Below are positions 42,248 to 49,767 of a stretch of DNA of 52,707 nucleotides, piece after piece. The stretch comes from Clostridia bacterium (GTDB taxonomy: Bacteria; Bacillota; Clostridia; Oscillospirales; CAG-272). The stretch covers positions 1-52,707 of the forward strand of contig JAFQEG010000022.1 in the NCBI GenBank assembly GCA_017399145.1. The letters run 5' to 3'. How positions within the stretch are numbered: the first letter of the stretch is position 1; the number at the start of each line of letters is the position of its first letter. The position numbers were made by a program, and so were the translations under genes. The notes under the pieces are model-generated. The model saw nothing but the letters and a program-made list of their open reading frames with translations. It searched no databases and had not been told where the DNA came from.

Positions 42248-42470
42248 ATGTATAATAACCAACCTTCTATTAAGTTTTCCATTTGCACATTTTATGCTCT
42301 TCTAAATGAAAAATATAAAATAAAATCAGACTTGGTGTCCTTTTTCTTATGGCTCCGAGTAGAGTGATATAGACGAACCAATTTCGGTGGTATAGGCAGA
42401 GTCAACCTCGTATATATACAAGCACACGCCTAACTGTCAAAGGGTCATTTATAAAGTTTTTTGACAAGGA
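42248..42470. other. Gene-free stretch with repeat debris
   Basis: About 220 bases. It holds TTGGTGTCCTTTTTCTTATG at 42332-42351, identical in its last part to the terminators at 47793 and 48449, but with a decayed left arm, followed by GGCTCCGAG. On the minus strand a stop-free tail of 28 codons ends at 42347 (VDSAYTTEIGSSISLYSEP), possibly the end of a lost gene. No complete gene or recognised RNA seen. Confidence 0.4.
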
Positions 42471-42507
42471 AAAAAGCCATATAGATTTTGCTCTATATGG
42501 CTTTTTG
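42471..42507. terminator. Terminator after LRR protein 3
   Basis: AAAAGCCATATAG / CTATATGGCTTTT around a seven- to ten-base loop; suitable for either strand. Confidence 0.8.
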
Positions 42508-42543
42508 TTATTATAAATACTGTTGCTTTCGGCATTAACTATT

Positions 42544-44433
42544 TTATTGTGCTGTATCTTTATTTGTTGAAGGTATTCCTACAATATCGTTATATGAAAC
42601 AAAGCAATATTTTTCATTTTCGTTAGGTGTGCCTGCTTGCATATATGAATACTTTGTACCATTTGCATCAGTTACTGTAACATAGCCACCCATTGCAATT
42701 TTTATTTCCTTTTGCTCCTCTGTAAAGCCTATTATTCTAAGCTCAAATATATCAAAGTCGTAGCTTGAAATATTTGCAGAGATAGCACCCTTTGTTATAT
42801 TGCCATCCTCGTCGAATATGTCGTTTTCTCCAAGACGATCCTTGACTATTGCAAAAACACCATATTCCACAGTACTATTTGTTACTTTCTCATACTGATC
42901 TATGCTATCATGGTTAACTACAAAGCCAATTGCAATTCCGCCCTCTCCAAATTCTGGTGCCGAATAACCTCTACAAATGAAGAGAGGAGACGCTTCTTCT
43001 GTAATATTCTCTACACCACATCTTTCGCATTTAAGAGTTTTGCAGCCTGTCTTGCTAAAGTCGGTATAGGCAATATTTATTATTGATGCGTTTTCTAAAT
43101 CGTGTTTCTCTATATTATTTGAATTTTCTATTTCAATTTCGCCTATATATACTCCGCAAAAGCAGTATGTATCCTTCCATGCATTATCTGCACAGTTAGG
43201 CTCCTTTGTCATAACGGATTTGCCAGGATTCTCAATGTGAACGGTTTCATCCATCCAAGAATTTTGGTCAAGCTCGTATCTTTTGTTTAGCTTACACAGA
43301 TACACTGCCGAGCCATTGGTATTTCCTGTAGCTGATACCTCAGGCTCAGCTGTCGTGTTAGGCATAAGCACCCTCAAGGTGGTGCTTTGCTCCTTTGTTA
43401 AGGCGAAGGATGTCATATTACCAAGATAAACTACGGTCTCAACACCAGATTCATTAAACATTTTCGTCGAGTGCGACGTTACTTTTTCGCTAATTACCAC
43501 TATCTTGTTTGCATTAGGAGAAAGAGCCACTGCTCCAAAGCTTGTAAGTCCCTGTGGAAAGCAGTATGTTTCCGGCTTGCTTGGTATATCATCAACCGAA
43601 TTTATTATAAACGAATCATTTACAAAGTATATATTGTCGCTATTTGCAAATGGATTTCCCGCACCACTAAACGTTGTAAGTGAGCTTGGGAGATACACCG
43701 CTGTTAACGACGTGCAACCTGCCAATGCAGCATTTCCAAATATTTTTATGCTATTAGGTAAAGAAATTGCCCTTAATGAGCTACAATTTACAAAAGCTCC
43801 TCTGTTTAGTGTATTATCATTAAATACAGTGTTTGGATGAAACTCAACGTATTCAAGAGCAGTACAATTATTGAATGAATAAAAGGCTGCCATTGTATTT
43901 GTAATTCCTTGAGACCAACCAATATGTACTAACGTATCGGGCAAGAATATCGCCTTGAGCACAGTGTTTTCATTTAGTATAGCTTCTGTTACGCTAGGGA
44001 TCGTTTCATTTGTATGGAAGGCTTTAGCATGTACGTATTTCAACGGGTACAGTTCACCATTATGAGTTAACTTTACTCCGTTTAGGTTTACTATAACGAA
44101 AGATAAATCACTCCTATATGATATTCCACTGCTTTCATACGCCGTCATTTTCGAAAGCTGATCTTCCCAGCATCCTAAGCTTACATATGCTCCAGATTCG
44201 TTAGTTTGACCATCAGCCCAAACGCTACACATTTCATTTTCACTATTAAGATACCAAATCAATGGGTGATAATTCCCCTCTCTGTCCTGTTCCCAAAGTG
44301 GATAGCTTACTCCATCAAGTGCATATGTTCTTTCGTAATCCATAGCAACCGTTTCCTCTGCGCTTACAGATAATGAAAAACAGCAAGAAAATATTGTTAG
44401 AATTAAAAAAATCAAGAATAATTTCTGTTTCAT
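42544..44433 (-). CDS. Secreted leucine-rich-repeat protein, paralog 3
   Basis: 629 residues. Signal peptide to about 25 (SLSVSA), LRR region (about 150-260, with FVNCSSLRAISLPNSIKIFG and AALAGCTSLTAVYLPSSLTT), a cysteine-bearing linker (TYCFCGVYIGE, LKCERCGVENI) and the C-terminal domain shared with paralogs 1 and 2 but more diverged (GYSAPEFGEGGIAIGF, MGGYVTVTDANGTKYSYMQA). It sits divergent to AraC 3 and a xylanase gene, which suggests expression on plant cell-wall sugars, though that is inference. Confidence 0.8.
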   Translation of the reverse strand: MKQKLFLIFLILTIFSCCFSLSVSAEETVAMDYERTYALDGVSYPLWEQDREGNYHPLIWYLNSENEMCSVWADGQTNESGAYVSLGCWEDQLSKMTAYESSGISYRSDLSFVIVNLNGVKLTHNGELYPLKYVHAKAFHTNETIPSVTEAILNENTVLKAIFLPDTLVHIGWSQGITNTMAAFYSFNNCTALEYVEFHPNTVFNDNTLNRGAFVNCSSLRAISLPNSIKIFGNAALAGCTSLTAVYLPSSLTTFSGAGNPFANSDNIYFVNDSFIINSVDDIPSKPETYCFPQGLTSFGAVALSPNANKIVVISEKVTSHSTKMFNESGVETVVYLGNMTSFALTKEQSTTLRVLMPNTTAEPEVSATGNTNGSAVYLCKLNKRYELDQNSWMDETVHIENPGKSVMTKEPNCADNAWKDTYCFCGVYIGEIEIENSNNIEKHDLENASIINIAYTDFSKTGCKTLKCERCGVENITEEASPLFICRGYSAPEFGEGGIAIGFVVNHDSIDQYEKVTNSTVEYGVFAIVKDRLGENDIFDEDGNITKGAISANISSYDFDIFELRIIGFTEEQKEIKIAMGGYVTVTDANGTKYSYMQAGTPNENEKYCFVSYNDIVGIPSTNKDTAQ

Positions 44434-44470
44434 TAATAACCTCCCTAAATTTTTACAACTTGTTTTTTTC

Positions 44471-44499
44471 AGTATAGCATATTGTAAATATTGATTGAA
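44471..44499 (-). promoter_or_regulatory. Possible promoter for LRR protein 3
   Basis: Minus-strand TTCAAT (44494-44499), 17-base spacer, TATACT (44471-44476). The weak -35 fits an activator-dependent promoter. Confidence 0.45.
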
Positions 44500-44560
44500 T
44501 TGACTTTCTAATCTATTTGTACTTTTTCAACACTAATTTATATTATATAATTCAGTTGTA

Positions 44561-44589
44561 TTGCAATTATAAAAAAAGTGACTTATAAT
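44561..44589 (+). promoter_or_regulatory. Promoter for AraC 3-xylanase-EamA operon
   Basis: TTGCAA (44561-44566), 17-base spacer, TATAAT (44584-44589), close to the AGGGGTG ribosome site. Confidence 0.55.
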
Positions 44590-44605
44590 TTTTAGGGGTG
44601 ATTAT

Positions 44606-45373
44606 ATGGAAAAGAATTTTCTTATTACTAAAATTGAAATGGTTGTATTATTTAGAAAGCAAAAAAGTACCGAGTGTTATCCAAGTACACTGCTAACTAA
44701 CGAGTTGGTTTTTGATTTTTCAGGTGAATACACCGTTTATTTTGGCGATACAGTATTAAGGGTGCTTCCTAATACAATACGTTTTTTTCCTCGTGGAACT
44801 GTTTCTAAATATGAAATTGAACGTACAAAATTAGGCGAATGTATAGATGTATTTTTTCAAACTGACAGGCCTATATCGAATGCTGCTCTAGCTATAGATG
44901 CTAAGGATAAGGAATATATCGGTGCTCTATTCAAAAAACTATTTTCTATTTGGACAAATAAGGATAACGGCTACTACTTTGAATGTATGTCCTTGCTTTA
45001 TAAAATTTTTGCTAACATCCAAAAGAACAACTATTTGCCCACCAAACAGTATTTGAAAATCGAACCCGCAATTGTTGAAATTGAGCGAAGTTTTTTAGAT
45101 AGAAAATTAACCGGTAGCTATTTAGCATCTATTTGTAATATAAGCGAGCCTTGCTTATATCGGCTATTTAAGAAAAAATTTGGAATTCCAATCAAAAAAT
45201 ACATAATACAAAAGAAAATGAACTATGCCTGCGAGCTTTTAAGATTGAATAGACATTCTATAAATCATGTCGCTGAAAAATGTGGTTTTTCTGACGTATA
45301 TTTTTTTAGCAAGCAGTTCAAATCACAAATAGGAATATCACCAACAGAATATATTAAAAAATGCAATACTTGA
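44606..45373 (+). CDS. AraC-family regulator 3
   Basis: 255 residues. A diverged cupin-like N-terminal domain (NELVFDFSGEYTVYFGDTVL, RFFPRGTVSKYE) and a clear C-terminal double HTH (YLASICNISEPCLYRLFKKK; SINHVAEKCGFSDVYFFSKQ). It is the first gene of an operon with the GH10 xylanase (20-base gap) and an EamA transporter, so it probably controls them and the divergent LRR3. Confidence 0.87.
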   Translation: MEKNFLITKIEMVVLFRKQKSTECYPSTLLTNELVFDFSGEYTVYFGDTVLRVLPNTIRFFPRGTVSKYEIERTKLGECIDVFFQTDRPISNAALAIDAKDKEYIGALFKKLFSIWTNKDNGYYFECMSLLYKIFANIQKNNYLPTKQYLKIEPAIVEIERSFLDRKLTGSYLASICNISEPCLYRLFKKKFGIPIKKYIIQKKMNYACELLRLNRHSINHVAEKCGFSDVYFFSKQFKSQIGISPTEYIKKCNT

Positions 45374-45393
45374 CATATTTATGAGGAAATACT

Positions 45394-46746
45394 ATGGATA
45401 GAAAAAAAGTGCTTGAATATTTCGAAGGCAACAAAGATTTTTTTGAAAGCACTGTTAATGCAAATATAGAAAAATACCGCAAGGGCAATATGAGCATTTG
45501 TATTATAGATGAAAATGGAAATAAGGTTTCAAATGCTAAAATTAAGATTAAACAGAAAAAGCATGAGTTTAAGTTTGGTGCCAATTTATTTATGCTTGAT
45601 GAACTTGAAACCGAAAAAAAGAACAAGCTTTATAGAGAGCATTTTAAAAGTATATTTAATATGGCGACCTTGCCATTTTATTGGTGTTCCGTTGAGCCTG
45701 AAAGAGGTGCAACCCGATACGCTAAGAATTCACCAAAATATTATCGTAGACCTGCTATTGATTTGTGCATAGAGTACTGCGAGAAAAACGGAATCGAGCC
45801 AAGAGAGCATGCTTTAGCCTACGAGCATCTATTTCCCAAATGGTTATCCGACGCAAGCGTAGATGAGGTTAAAGAAGCACTTGAGGAACGATACAAGGAA
45901 ACTGCTCAAAGATATGCAGATAAGATACCCACGATAGAGGTTACTAATGAAATGCTTTGGGATTATAATGCAGGTGTTACTAAATTTTACAATGAAAATG
46001 ATTATGTTGAATGGTGCTTTAAGTTAGCCGAAAGGTATTTCCCTAATAATCAGTTGGTTATAAACGAATTTACCGATGCTTGCTGGTGGGCTAACTGTCG
46101 AGCTACAGACAGCTACTATGCTTACATAGAAGCAAATTTGCTCAAGGGAGCTAAAATTGATGCTATCGGCATGCAATATCATATGTTTTGCAATAGAAAT
46201 GCAGAAATTGAAAAAGCAAAGATTTTTTATAACCCTATTTCCCTTTATAAGCATATGGATTTATATTCAAGCCTTATAAATCATTTACAAGTAACCGAAA
46301 TTACTATACCTGCTTATTCTAACGAAAAGGAAGACGAGGAAATTCAAGCCAAAATTCTTGAATATTTATATACTGTTTGGTTTTCGCATCCGTCTATGGA
46401 GCAAATTATTTATTGGAATTTAGTTGACGGATATGCTTACGTTGAAAATCCAACCCCCGAGGCTATAAGATGGTCACAAGGAAATATGACAGTGGGTGAA
46501 AATGTGTACTATGGTGGCTTATTAAGATTCGATATGACACCAAAGCCAGCTTACATCATACTTGACAATTTAATCAATAAAAAATGGCATACCGAATTTT
46601 GCTCAACTTTGAATGATGAAGGTTGTATAAATTTTAGAGGCTTTCATGGTGATTATGAGATTGAAGTCACAAAAGATAAAAAAACAGTGCGCAAGACATT
46701 TACATTATCAAGCAAAAAGAAAAACAACTTAACTATTGTTATTTGA
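45394..46746 (+). CDS. GH10 endo-beta-1,4-xylanase
   Basis: 450 residues, no signal peptide, so cytoplasmic. A short N-terminal beta module (GNMSICIIDENGNKVSNAKI) precedes the TIM barrel. Acid/base Glu186 lies in IEVTNEMLW (usual WDVVNE) and nucleophile Glu302 in VTEITIPAY (usual TELD); QYHMFCN matches the GH10 HxxH-like loop. Intracellular GH10 enzymes cut imported xylo-oligosaccharides. A C-terminal beta-sandwich tail (about 385-450) adds to the barrel. Context: AraC 3 upstream, EamA transporter downstream. Confidence 0.88.
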   Translation: MDRKKVLEYFEGNKDFFESTVNANIEKYRKGNMSICIIDENGNKVSNAKIKIKQKKHEFKFGANLFMLDELETEKKNKLYREHFKSIFNMATLPFYWCSVEPERGATRYAKNSPKYYRRPAIDLCIEYCEKNGIEPREHALAYEHLFPKWLSDASVDEVKEALEERYKETAQRYADKIPTIEVTNEMLWDYNAGVTKFYNENDYVEWCFKLAERYFPNNQLVINEFTDACWWANCRATDSYYAYIEANLLKGAKIDAIGMQYHMFCNRNAEIEKAKIFYNPISLYKHMDLYSSLINHLQVTEITIPAYSNEKEDEEIQAKILEYLYTVWFSHPSMEQIIYWNLVDGYAYVENPTPEAIRWSQGNMTVGENVYYGGLLRFDMTPKPAYIILDNLINKKWHTEFCSTLNDEGCINFRGFHGDYEIEVTKDKKTVRKTFTLSSKKKNNLTIVI

Positions 46747-46748
46747 TT

Positions 46749-47606
46749 ATGACGGAAATATTTATAATTTTGGCTTGTGTGCCTCTCTATGCAATAAATG
46801 CATTTTGCGACAAGTATGCGTCCATGAAAAGTGGCATACGAATGAATGTGTTTTATAACGCATTAAAATTTTTTATTGGTAGTTTTTTCTTCATCCCACT
46901 AATTATTTTAGACGATGCTCCCAAGTTTGGTTGGGGTTCAATTTTATGTGGTATTGTGTGCGGTATTATGTATGCAATTAGCAAAACGCTCATAATGACA
47001 GGATATGAAAAAACTTCTGTAGCCTTTATGTCTTTATGTCATGCAGCTGGCATGATTATTCCTTGCGTTTTGGGACATTTCTTGTGGGAGGAAAGATTGA
47101 GCCTCATTTCCATAATTGGTATACTTTTGGCTATATGTTCAATTGTACTTTTAAGAGATTCTAAGAGTGTGGCAAAGAAATATGAGCTGTTAGGAATTAT
47201 ACTTGGTTTCATAATTTTTTTAACAAGTGGAACTGTTATGGTTATGCAAAAAATTATGTCCCTTTACTTTGCGGAACAAAGTGTAAGTGCGTATAATTAT
47301 TACTCCTTTGTGATAGCATTTTTGATCTTAATAGTCGTTTCAAAGCCACGTGCCGATATAAAATCCAGGACAAAATTAGTATATCCATTTGCTATTGGAA
47401 GTGCGTTATCATTGTGCATTATTAGCATTATAATGACTCTTCTTGCCGGTGTAGTGCCCTCAATAGTTTTGTTTCCACTATTTAATGGTATCGGAATTAT
47501 TTTAGTTTGCTTTGGTTCAATTTTTTTGTTTAAGGAAAAGCTTACTCTTAAAAAGCTTATAGGCGTAATAATAGGCATATTAGGTCTGTGTTTAGTAAAT
47601 TTTTAA
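46749..47606 (+). CDS. EamA/DMT-family transporter
   Basis: 285 residues with ten predicted membrane helices in two EamA halves (AFMSLCHAAGMIIPCVLGHF in the first; GIGIILVCFGSIFLFKEKLT in the second). I chose the ATG at 46749, two bases after the xylanase stop; a TTG at 46743 overlapping that stop is possible and neither has a good ribosome site, so it is made by coupling. It may carry a sugar or metabolite tied to xylan use, but the substrate is not known. Confidence 0.85.
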   Translation: MTEIFIILACVPLYAINAFCDKYASMKSGIRMNVFYNALKFFIGSFFFIPLIILDDAPKFGWGSILCGIVCGIMYAISKTLIMTGYEKTSVAFMSLCHAAGMIIPCVLGHFLWEERLSLISIIGILLAICSIVLLRDSKSVAKKYELLGIILGFIIFLTSGTVMVMQKIMSLYFAEQSVSAYNYYSFVIAFLILIVVSKPRADIKSRTKLVYPFAIGSALSLCIISIIMTLLAGVVPSIVLFPLFNGIGIILVCFGSIFLFKEKLTLKKLIGVIIGILGLCLVNF

Positions 47607-47610
47607 TTAT

Positions 47611-47790
47611 CTCTCCCCTGTTGGGAAACGAAGTTGAAAACAATTGAGTATTGTTTTCAACAAAGTTTTCTCTACCAAGCAAGGAGTTCTCGAAGCAATC
47701 TATGATTGCGACACAGAACGACTATGCGACTTGAGCGGCTGCGAAGCAGGAACCTATGCTTTAGCATTGATTCGAGCACGCAGAGGGAGG
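47611..47790 (+). repeat. Structured repeat family R2, copy 1
   Basis: 180-base element related to 52104-52278. It holds a hairpin with 12-bp stem GTTGAAAACAAT / ATTGTTTTCAAC (47633-47661), a CTGC-GAA-GCAG hairpin (47739-47749) and ATGCTTTAGCAT (47756-47767). Stem changes against copy 2 are compensatory. It starts with CTCTCCCCTG, like other repeats near here. Confidence 0.7.
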
Positions 47791-47792
47791 CT

Positions 47793-47825
47793 AAAAAAAA
47801 GGACACCGATTTGGTGTCCTTTTTC
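47793..47825. terminator. Bidirectional terminator
   Basis: AAAAGGACACC / GGTGTCCTTTT with loop GATTT and long A and T runs, between the EamA and XRE genes. Confidence 0.8.
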
Positions 47826-47849
47826 TTATGTGTTACCACAATTTTAACC

Positions 47850-48296
47850 CTATTTTTTCTTTCTCATTCCTTTATACATATCTCTGTAAGCGTCTAATAA
47901 TCTTTCAATATTTTCGTCGGTCAATTCAAAATTACCGGATAAGTTTTCTGCCATTATTTCCAAAAACTTACTTGTAGACCCGTCACAATCTAACTGATAT
48001 TTAATTTGGTCTCCAACATATTTCTTCATGCTATCAGGAATTGAATCACCGGGCAAAACACCGAGGTCTTCCCTTTTGATTTTGGGTAAATACGAAAACA
48101 AATCATCTATCGAGCATTCAAAAACATCTGCCATTATTGGCAAAAAAGCAATATCAGGTGTGGCTTTTGCGTTTTCCCATTTAGAAACCGCTTGAAAAGT
48201 AACTCCTAATTTTTGTGCAAGTTTATCTTGGCTTAAACCACTTTTCTTTCTATACTTTAAAATGTTTGCTGCTAAAACAATATTTACGTTTTTCAT
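47850..48296 (-). CDS. XRE-family transcriptional regulator
   Basis: 148 residues. HTH domain at about 8-60 (LSQDKLAQKLGVTFQAVSKW and ENAKATPDIAFLPIMADVFE), typical of phage- and plasmid-derived regulators, then a helical tail of unknown role (LLDAYRDMYKGMRKKK). I chose the ATG at 48294-48296, with GGAG eight bases upstream. No neighbour target is evident in this repeat-rich stretch. Confidence 0.87.
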   Translation of the reverse strand: MKNVNIVLAANILKYRKKSGLSQDKLAQKLGVTFQAVSKWENAKATPDIAFLPIMADVFECSIDDLFSYLPKIKREDLGVLPGDSIPDSMKKYVGDQIKYQLDCDGSTSKFLEIMAENLSGNFELTDENIERLLDAYRDMYKGMRKKK

Positions 48297-48402
48297 ATCA
48301 TCTGCTCCTTTCATTGAATTAATTATATCACATATAATTCACTTATACAATAAGTCAATGGTTTATATTTTTCAACCTATGGTTGAAGTCAAAAAATAAG
48401 TT

Positions 48403-48480
48403 TTCCCTATCGGGACACTGTTTTCGCCATAACAAAGGGAAGCATAAGAAAAAGGACACCAATGTGGTGTCCTTTTTCTT
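48403..48480. repeat. R2-related fragment with terminator hairpin
   Basis: TTCCCT and AGGGAA (48403-48442) close a divergent, shorter form of the R2 outer stem; AAAAAGGACACC / GGTGTCCTTTTT at 48449-48476 repeats the terminator at 47793. Confidence 0.5.
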
Positions 48481-48516
48481 ATGTATGTATGGGTCTAAAT
48501 CTCGTATTTAGGTATA

Positions 48517-48898
48517 GTGTGTGGGACAAAAAGTATTTTTAGTAAATAAAAAACAGTTAGCGTTATACTAACTGCTTATTGTTAAAATGAGGAAGTTCCT
48601 TCTGCGCGCATTAACTTTTAAGATACCGTCACGCAATAGCTAATTCACGCAACAGCTGCCGTTCCATGGCACTTTCGTAACCATCTACCCTAATTCATGA
48701 CGACCAAAGGTTCAGTAATTTTATAAGCGTATCAAACTTCCAAACGACGCTAACTGTGTTAAACTTTAAGGGTAAACCCAACAATTTCCGATATAAACAG
48801 GTCGTTATCCCGAAACCGATATTAGCATCTCGGCTATCCTTTTTAAGAAACCGTTATAATTTTTAGTAAAGGTCTATAAGCAAAATACTTATAGACCC
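48517..48898. repeat. Cassette-like unit 1, with the candidate RNA inside
   Basis: Starts GTGTGTGGGACAAAA (48517-48531) and ends with the hairpin GGTCTATAAG-N7-CTTATAGACC (48871-48897) plus C. The same head and tail bound units 2 and 3, which have different contents. Here the content is the candidate RNA at 48548-48855. Confidence 0.6.
48548..48855 (-). ncRNA. Candidate structured RNA, possibly raiA type
   Basis: About 310 bases without a coding frame. The minus strand ends in a terminator, CAGTTAG-N7-CTAACTG then TTTTTT (48548-48574). It holds many G- and U-rich, purine-loop-like blocks: AAAAAGGATAGCCGAGATGC, GGGTTTACCC, CATGAATTAGGGTAGA, GGAACGGCAGC, GCGTGAATTAGC, CGGTATCTTAAAAG. ACAGTTAGCGT (minus strand, 48747-48757) can pair with ACGCTAACTGT of the terminator arm (48553-48563), 11 perfect base pairs. 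GATAC and GTATC bracket a central domain. From memory these resemble the raiA RNA motif, but the name needs a covariance search. Confidence 0.65.
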
Positions 48899-48908
48899 AT
48901 ACTAGTGC

Positions 48909-49072
48909 GTGTGTGGGACAAAATCTATCGTGACGTTTTGCTAAAAAATTGCAATAAAAAAGACCTATAAAAGCGTTAAAATGCTCTTATAGGTCTTAAT
49001 TTTTGCTATAAAACGCTTATTTCAGCGTAAAAATAAAAAATATAGGTCTATAAGCAAAATACTTATAGACCC
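48909..49072. repeat. Cassette-like unit 2
   Basis: 164 bases. Same head (48909-48923) and tail hairpin (49045-49071) as unit 1; the content is a terminator-like hairpin, GACCTATAA / TTATAGGTC (48962-48994), and an AAACGCT / AGCGT hairpin (49011-49028). About 96-97% identical to unit 3. Confidence 0.8.
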
Positions 49073-49079
49073 ATACGAG

Positions 49080-49117
49080 TGGCTCCCCCTGTCAGAGCTT
49101 GTGGCAAAGCCACAAAG
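49080..49117. repeat. Short GGCTCCCC repeat with a stem
   Basis: GGCTCCCCCTGTCAGAG followed by CTTGTGGC-AAA-GCCACAAAG. Similar GGCTCC(C)(C)CTG-starts lie at 47611 (as CTCTCCCCTG), 52104 and, as the tRNA 3' end, at 52422. It marks the join to the AraC fragment. Confidence 0.5.
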
Positions 49118-49599
49118 AAAATGGGATTTTCCGAACTATAGCACTTCTCGCCCAAATTGACAAGAACAGCAAAAAAGCAGGTACGCTAGTCGAATGCTTT
49201 CATAAAATTAAGGATATGATTAAAGAAGAAGAGGGGGTTTTAACCCCACAAATCATCAAAACCAATAAAGTATCGAGTTTATGTATTGCATACATAAATC
49301 AACATTTAAACGAACCACTTTCTTTGAAATATTTAGAAAAAAAACTCCATATTAGCGCATCGCATATTAGACAAACTTTCAAAAAAGAAATCGGGCTTAC
49401 TGTACATAAATATGTTTTGGTACAAAAAATGCAACTTGCACGACAACTGCTTATCGAAGGGAACACTCCCGTTTCCGTTGCGCAACAATTAGGATACGAA
49501 TACTATTCCACCTTTTACGAAAATTACGTCAATTATTTTCATCTGTCGCCAAAAGCCTATTCAAATCTCTCTTCTCAACGTCTTTCTGGCAACGATTAA
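49099..49599 (+). pseudogene. AraC-family regulator, N-terminally truncated
   Basis: Open for 166 codons. The C-terminal double HTH is intact (SLKYLEKKLHISASHIRQTF; VSVAQQLGYEYYSTFYENYV). The effector domain is lost: the frame begins in the repeat at 49099 (TTG start, no ribosome site) and true homology starts near ENGIFRTIALLAQ. The repeat/gene junction shows that a rearrangement cut the gene. It is convergent with the GH127 gene, so it may once have controlled arabinoside use. Confidence 0.75.
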
Positions 49600-49667
49600 A
49601 AAGTGTTTTTTACCATATACATCCAGTTTTTCTAAGAGATTTCACTTAATTAGATATTTCACTTTAA

Positions 49668-49712
49668 TAAAAAACTTGGCTTACTTTATCGCAAGATAAG
49701 CCAAGTTTTTTA
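49668..49712. terminator. Bidirectional terminator
   Basis: AAAACTTGGCTTA / TAAGCCAAGTTTT around a 13-base loop, between the AraC fragment and GH127. Confidence 0.8.
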
Positions 49713-49767
49713 TTTTTCAATTTTCTCAAAATCAAACCTTATTTTTATCAAAATTTTTTATATAAAA

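Noticed and set aside
34110-44433. LRR proteins as sortase-anchored surface proteins
   Set aside because: No LPXTG motif, hydrophobic tail or positive C-terminus in any of the three.
47644-47847. Open reading frame of 67 codons on the plus strand
   Set aside because: It runs through hairpins of repeat R2 and a terminator, and is not shared as a frame with copy 2.
48481-49080. CRISPR array
   Set aside because: Repeats are of 15-30 bases at uneven spacing with only three copies and no similar-length spacers.
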